Origin: Frankiaceae bacterium
Lineage (GTDB): Bacteria; Actinomycetota; Actinomycetes; Frankiales; Frankiaceae
Assembly: GCA_030840885.1 (NCBI GenBank)
Contig: JAVEDQ010000381.1
Span: 1 to 17,157 of the forward strand
DNA length: 17,157 nucleotides
Direction: 5' to 3'
A model generated the notes under the pieces. It was not told the origin of the DNA and searched no databases. It worked only from the letters and a program-made list of their open reading frames with translations. The position numbers and the translations under genes are program-made. Shown here piece by piece: positions 14,233 to 17,157 of this stretch (within the stretch, counting starts at the first letter, position 1; the number at the start of each line of letters is the position of its first letter).

Positions 14233-14281
14233 CTCAGGTGGCGGCGCTCAGGTAGCGGTGCTCAGGTAGCTGCTCAGGCGG
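14233..14281 (-). repeat. Short tandem repeats (CTCAGG units) covering a stop codon
   Basis: Four copies of CTCAGG start at 14233, 14247, 14261 and 14273. The first two units are 14 bp (CTCAGGTGGCGGCG, CTCAGGTAGCGGTG) and the third 12 bp. On the minus strand each contains TGA, and the 14273 copy supplies the stop of the acidic protein. The TGAs fall in all three minus-strand frames. The repeats fill the whole gap between the convergent genes. Confidence 0.75.
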
Positions 14282-14585
14282 AACGGTCGATCTCGTCCGA
14301 CGGCGACTCCAGCGGCTGGTCGGCCGAACCGGTGCCCCAGTCGTCGACGGGCGACATGCTGCTGGCCAGCGCGCCGTCGTCGGCGAAGGAGTGGTCCGTC
14401 GGCGCGCCTGCCCCGAGGTCGGCGTCGGCCGGCGGGTCCGTCGACGGGTCGTTCGCCTGGCCGTGCGTCTCGGCCTGCTTCTCCGCAGCGCCTTCGGAGG
14501 CGTCGTCCGTACCCGCACCCACACCGACACCGCCACGGAGCGCCGGGTCGGCCGGACGTTCGCCCATCTCGGCGTTGTCGCTCAT
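14274..14585 (-). CDS. Small acidic, disordered protein of unknown function
   Basis: 103 aa from ATG 14585, with GGAAGG about 9 nt upstream. The protein is almost entirely Ala, Asp, Glu, Gly, Pro and Ser, with no hydrophobic core, one strand-like LRGGVGVGAG segment near residue 16, and a C-terminal DDWGTGSADQPLESPSDEID stretch. It is predicted by eye to be intrinsically disordered and strongly acidic. Two overlapping minus-strand frames are open, but this one has the ribosome binding site and the acidic composition that I associate with small actinobacterial hypothetical proteins. No function can be given. It follows the four-Cys protein gene on the same strand after a 57-bp gap with a hairpin. 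Its stop codon lies in a repeat array. Confidence 0.62.
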   Translation of the reverse strand: MSDNAEMGERPADPALRGGVGVGAGTDDASEGAAEKQAETHGQANDPSTDPPADADLGAGAPTDHSFADDGALASSMSPVDDWGTGSADQPLESPSDEIDRSA

Positions 14586-14603
14586 GACGCCGACCTTCCC
14601 CCC

Positions 14604-14629
14604 ACCTGGCGGGGGAACCGTCGCCAGGT
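14604..14629 (-). terminator. Intergenic hairpin upstream of the acidic-protein gene
   Basis: ACCTGGCG (14604-14611) and CGCCAGGT (14622-14629) are exact reverse complements around ten bases. On the minus strand it follows the stop of the four-Cys protein and immediately precedes the GGGGGGAAGG ribosome binding region of the next gene. It may terminate or attenuate. Confidence 0.5.
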
Positions 14630-14642
14630 CTCATCACAGCGT

Positions 14643-15485
14643 TCAGTCGGCGACGCGCGGCAGCGGGATCAGGTGGCGCAACGGCGCGGTCAACCGGGCC
14701 GTCTCGGCGGCCGGCATGGCGTCGGAGACCAGCAGGGCACAGGCGGCGTCGGCGCAGAGCTCGACGACACGCTCGTCATCGTCGCGCGTATCCCCGCGGG
14801 CCGAGCGGCAGGTGGGGCAGAACCGACCGAGACCTTCGGCAGCGCTGCGGCGCACCAGCGTCCAGACACGGCGGCGCCCGGTGCGGACCGCCGCCGAGAA
14901 GGCGGCGTCGCGCGCCTGCGTGCGCACGTCCTCGTTCATCGTCATCGCCTGCACCAGCAGGCCGTCGTAGGCGCGACGCCCCTGGTCGTCGTGGCAGCGG
15001 CCCGCCAAAGTGGGCAGCATCCCGAGCAGCTGCTTCACCTCGGTACGTCCCGGGCCGAGGTCGGGCTCGCGCACGGTCGGTTGCGGGAAGACCGAGCGCC
15101 AGGCCCGGATGAGGTCGGAGTACTGGCTGCGGCCGAGAATCGGCTTGGCGTAGCTCGCGGCGATCGCGTCGCGCACGGCCTTGAGCGCGGTGGACGCGAT
15201 GTCGGGGGCGACCGACACGTAGTCGTAGCCGCCGTCGAGGTCGTCGGCGTAGAGCGCGGCGACGGCGTCGAAGGCGGCGAGAACGTCGATGACGAGGGGG
15301 GAGTCCGGTGAGAGTGCACGCCGTCGCGCCTCGGCCACCTGAACGGTGTTCCGCCAGCTGACGGCCAGCTGCTCGAGGTGACCGTCCTCGATGTGCGCGA
15401 GCTGGGCGAGGACCCCGAGGATCTCGCTGAGGTTCGGGTGGTCCTCGAGCCGGAGAATCGCCGCTCGTCGGCGCATCGACCTCAC
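14643..15485 (-). CDS. Conserved hypothetical protein with C-terminal four-Cys motif
   Basis: 280 aa from GTG 15485; ATG 15476 (MRRRAAIL) is an alternative start. The body (about 10-210) is helical and rich in Ala, Leu and Arg, with recurring segments such as AQLAHIEDGHLEQLAVSWRN (27-46), SPLVIDVLAAFDAVAALYADDL (62-83) and ALKAVRDAIAASYAKPIL (100-117). Near the end come C223-PT-C226 and C244-ADAA-C249, a spacing that could hold a zinc ion. I do not recognise a domain with a known activity; it looks like an actinobacterial lineage-specific protein. It is the upstream neighbour of the acidic small protein on the same strand, separated by a hairpin. The region upstream (15486-15701) has no gene. 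Confidence 0.75.
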   Translation of the reverse strand: MRSMRRRAAILRLEDHPNLSEILGVLAQLAHIEDGHLEQLAVSWRNTVQVAEARRRALSPDSPLVIDVLAAFDAVAALYADDLDGGYDYVSVAPDIASTALKAVRDAIAASYAKPILGRSQYSDLIRAWRSVFPQPTVREPDLGPGRTEVKQLLGMLPTLAGRCHDDQGRRAYDGLLVQAMTMNEDVRTQARDAAFSAAVRTGRRRVWTLVRRSAAEGLGRFCPTCRSARGDTRDDDERVVELCADAACALLVSDAMPAAETARLTAPLRHLIPLPRVAD

Positions 15486-15644
15486 CCCACTCGATCCCTC
15501 GTGCTTGTGGGGACACTGTCGGCCGTTCCGGGCCGGGGCGTACCGCGAAGGGGCGACAACAGCATCGCTGGTGGCTGATCTGACCCGTTCGGACTAGAGG
15601 CAGGCGGCACCCGTTGGCCTTGCGGTGATGTGGGCGAGGCGGGG

Positions 15645-15706
15645 TGAGCAGCCGCGGATCAGGCGGGGGAGCAGCGCGACCGGGCAAGAGAGCAGCCGCG
15701 ATCAGA
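15645..15706 (-). repeat. Two direct repeats flanking the 3' end of the DUF2795 gene
   Basis: On the plus strand GAGCAGCCGCGGATCAG (15645-15662 region) recurs as GAGCAGCCGCGATCAG (15689-15705 region), with one base missing. On the minus strand each contains CTGATC. The right copy supplies the TGA stop (15704-15702) of the DUF2795 gene, and the left one puts a TGA in another frame 43 nt downstream. Confidence 0.6.
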
Positions 15707-16118
15707 AGCGGTGTTCCTCCACGTGGCCGCCGCCGTGCAGCGCGCGCCAGACGTCGCCGACGTTGGTGAACTCGCGCCCTGCGGGCAGGCTCCGGACCTG
15801 TTCCACGATGGCGTCGGGTGCAGCGGCGTCGATCACGTGCTCCAACAGCTGCTCGCGCACGCCCGGGAAGACCGAGGGCGGCAGGTGCGTGGCGAGCTCC
15901 GAGCGGGCCTCGACGTCGTCGTCGGCCATCCCGTCAGGCACGCCACCGTGCAGCGTGTTGTTCGGCGCGCGGTCCACGTCGGGCTGGTCCTCGCCGGAGG
16001 GTTCCGGAGATTTCCACTCCTCGGCGTGCGTGTCGTGGGCACCCTGGACCAGGCCCGTCACCTCGTGCTTGAGCTCGTCGTCGAGTCGGAAGCCGTGCTT
16101 GTCGCTACCTCGTTCCAT
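15702..16118 (-). CDS. DUF2795 domain protein
   Basis: 138 aa from ATG 16118, preceded by a GGGGAAGGGG run; the longer frame to 16166 is less likely because MERGSDKHG is the usual conserved beginning of these proteins. The N-terminal half is polar (DDELKHEVTGLVQGAHDTHA, EEWKSPEPSGEDQPDVDR) and contains the conserved EPSGEDQPD motif. Residues about 80-130 form the DUF2795 helical domain (ATHLPPSVFPGVREQLLEHV, then APDAIVEQVRSLPAGREFTNVGDVWRAL). The end GGHVEEHRF is also typical. The function is not established. It lies 67 bp downstream of aceE on the same strand and may be co-transcribed with it. Confidence 0.85.
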   Translation of the reverse strand: MERGSDKHGFRLDDELKHEVTGLVQGAHDTHAEEWKSPEPSGEDQPDVDRAPNNTLHGGVPDGMADDDVEARSELATHLPPSVFPGVREQLLEHVIDAAAPDAIVEQVRSLPAGREFTNVGDVWRALHGGGHVEEHRF

Positions 16119-16185
16119 GACCGTCCCCTTCCCCTCGGGAGGACGAGAAATCGGCCCGACGGACAAGCGAAAAATCCGGCCTGAT

Positions 16186-17157
16186 TCAGTCGCTCACCGG
16201 CTCCTCGTCGGCCTCGGTCGCCGAGCCGCTGTCGGTCGCCTGGTCGTCGTCGAGCTGGTACCGGGCGAGGGCGTCCTTGACCACCCCGATGTCGATGTCG
16301 CCGCGCCGGGCGAGGGCCTGCAGCGTGGCCACCACGATCGACGGCGCGTCGATGCGGAAGTAGCGCCGCAGGGCGGCGCGGGTGTCGGAGCGGCCGTACC
16401 CGTCGGTGCCCAGGGACTGCCAGTCCGTCGGCACCCAGCGCGCGATCTGGTCGGGCACCGCTCGCTGGAAGTCACTGACCGCTACGACCGGGCCCTGGGT
16501 GTCGGCGAGGACCCTGGTGACGTAGGGCTCGTGGGGCTCCTCCGGGGAGAGCAGGTTCTCCTTCTCGCGCTCGACGGCCTCACGGTGCAGCTCGTTCCAC
16601 GACGTGGCCGACCACAGGTCCGCGGCCACGCCCCAGTCCTCGGCGAGCATCTCCTGTGCCCGCTGGGCACCGAGCATCGCCGACCCGCTGGCCATGAGCT
16701 GGGCGGGAACGGCGTCGTCGCCGGGCGCCTTCTCCAACTTCGCCGCCGGGCGGTAGAGGTAGAGGCCCTTGAGCAGGCCCTCGACGTCCACGCCCTCGGG
16801 TTCAGCGGGTTGCGGGTAGGGCTCGTTGTAGACGGTCAGGTAGTAGAAGACCGGCTCGTCCCGCTCGCCGTACATGCGGTCGAGCCCGTCCTGGGTGATG
16901 TAGCTGATCTCGAACGCGAACGCCGGGTCGTAGGCGACGCAGGCGGGGTTGGTCTGTGCGAGCAGCAGCGAGTGCCCGTCCTGGTGCTGCAGACCCTCAC
17001 CGTTCAGCGTGGTGCGTCCCGCGGTCGCGCCGAGCAGGAACCCGCGGCCCATCTGGTCGCCGAGCGCCCACATCTGGTCACCGGTCCGCTGGAACCCGAA
17101 CATCGAGTAGAAGACGTAGACCGGGATCATGTGCTCGCCGTGCGTGGCGTATGACGT
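16186..17157 (-). CDS. aceE: Pyruvate dehydrogenase E1, homodimeric type, C-terminal part
   Basis: The frame is open to the right edge, so only the last 323 or so residues are present and the start lies beyond 17157. The visible part begins [20 protein letters not shown] and contains [19 protein letters not shown], then [44 protein letters not shown] and [21 protein letters not shown]. These match the C-terminal half of E. coli AceE segment by segment. AceE decarboxylates pyruvate with thiamine diphosphate and feeds acetyl groups to the E2 lipoyl domains. Actinobacteria use this single-chain E1, also in a mixed complex with 2-oxoglutarate dehydrogenase parts. An acidic tail ([17 protein letters not shown]) follows the last conserved helix. 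The ThDP-binding half is outside the window. Confidence 0.95.
   Translation of the reverse strand, partial: TSYATHGEHMIPVYVFYSMFGFQRTGDQMWALGDQMGRGFLLGATAGRTTLNGEGLQHQDGHSLLLAQTNPACVAYDPAFAFEISYITQDGLDRMYGERDEPVFYYLTVYNEPYPQPAEPEGVDVEGLLKGLYLYRPAAKLEKAPGDDAVPAQLMASGSAMLGAQRAQEMLAEDWGVAADLWSATSWNELHREAVEREKENLLSPEEPHEPYVTRVLADTQGPVVAVSDFQRAVPDQIARWVPTDWQSLGTDGYGRSDTRAALRRYFRIDAPSIVVATLQALARRGDIDIGVVKDALARYQLDDDQATDSGSATEADEEPVSD

Noticed and set aside
1..17157. CRISPR array, insertion sequence or prophage genes
   Set aside because: No regularly spaced repeats, transposase, integrase or phage structural motifs were seen in any frame.

Overview
The window is high-GC actinobacterial DNA. GC3-rich codon use, GTG starts, an SsgA-family cell-division regulator, a GAF-ANTAR regulator, a homodimeric-type pyruvate dehydrogenase E1 and a PAP2/diacylglycerol-kinase fusion all point to a sporulating or filamentous actinomycete. 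A member of Pseudonocardiaceae or a related family is my inference; the sequence alone does not fix the genus.

Left end (1-2819) looks like worn accessory DNA. A lower-GC secreted-protein gene at the left edge is broken by an in-frame TAG and a one-base frameshift. A 5'-truncated coding remnant follows at about 526-702. Then come two intact minus-strand genes: an NTF2/SnoaL-like protein and a four-TM membrane protein of unknown function. About 530 bp without a convincing gene ends in the 3' half of a CAT-anticodon tRNA, which resembles the scar of an integrative element.

Middle (2820-9145): a VOC/glyoxalase-fold protein and a GAF-ANTAR regulator on the minus strand. On the plus strand are two tiny translationally coupled genes and a Pol I-family DNA polymerase lacking the 5'-nuclease domain, then a PRISE-like SDR reductase. 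A small conserved hypothetical protein is divergent from a YkgJ-type cysteine-cluster protein, and a perfect SOS (LexA) box lies between them. Next is a second small acidic protein that is an ungapped paralogue of the first tiny gene near the polymerase.

Right (9143-17157): an FAD-dependent aromatic-hydroxylase-type monooxygenase (minus), the SsgA-like regulator (plus), the PAP2/DAG-kinase fusion (plus), a HhH-PHP phosphoesterase (plus), a small acidic disordered protein (minus), a conserved protein with a C-terminal four-Cys motif (minus), a DUF2795 protein (minus) and the C-terminal part of AceE (minus, running off the right edge).

There is no obvious single pathway; most genes look like independent housekeeping or stress functions. 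The points most worth following up are the perfect SOS box at 8112-8127, the micro-protein paralogue pair (one member coupled to the polymerase gene), the tRNA-derived scar with decayed genes on its left, and three gene ends carrying short direct repeats that duplicate the stop codon into other frames.
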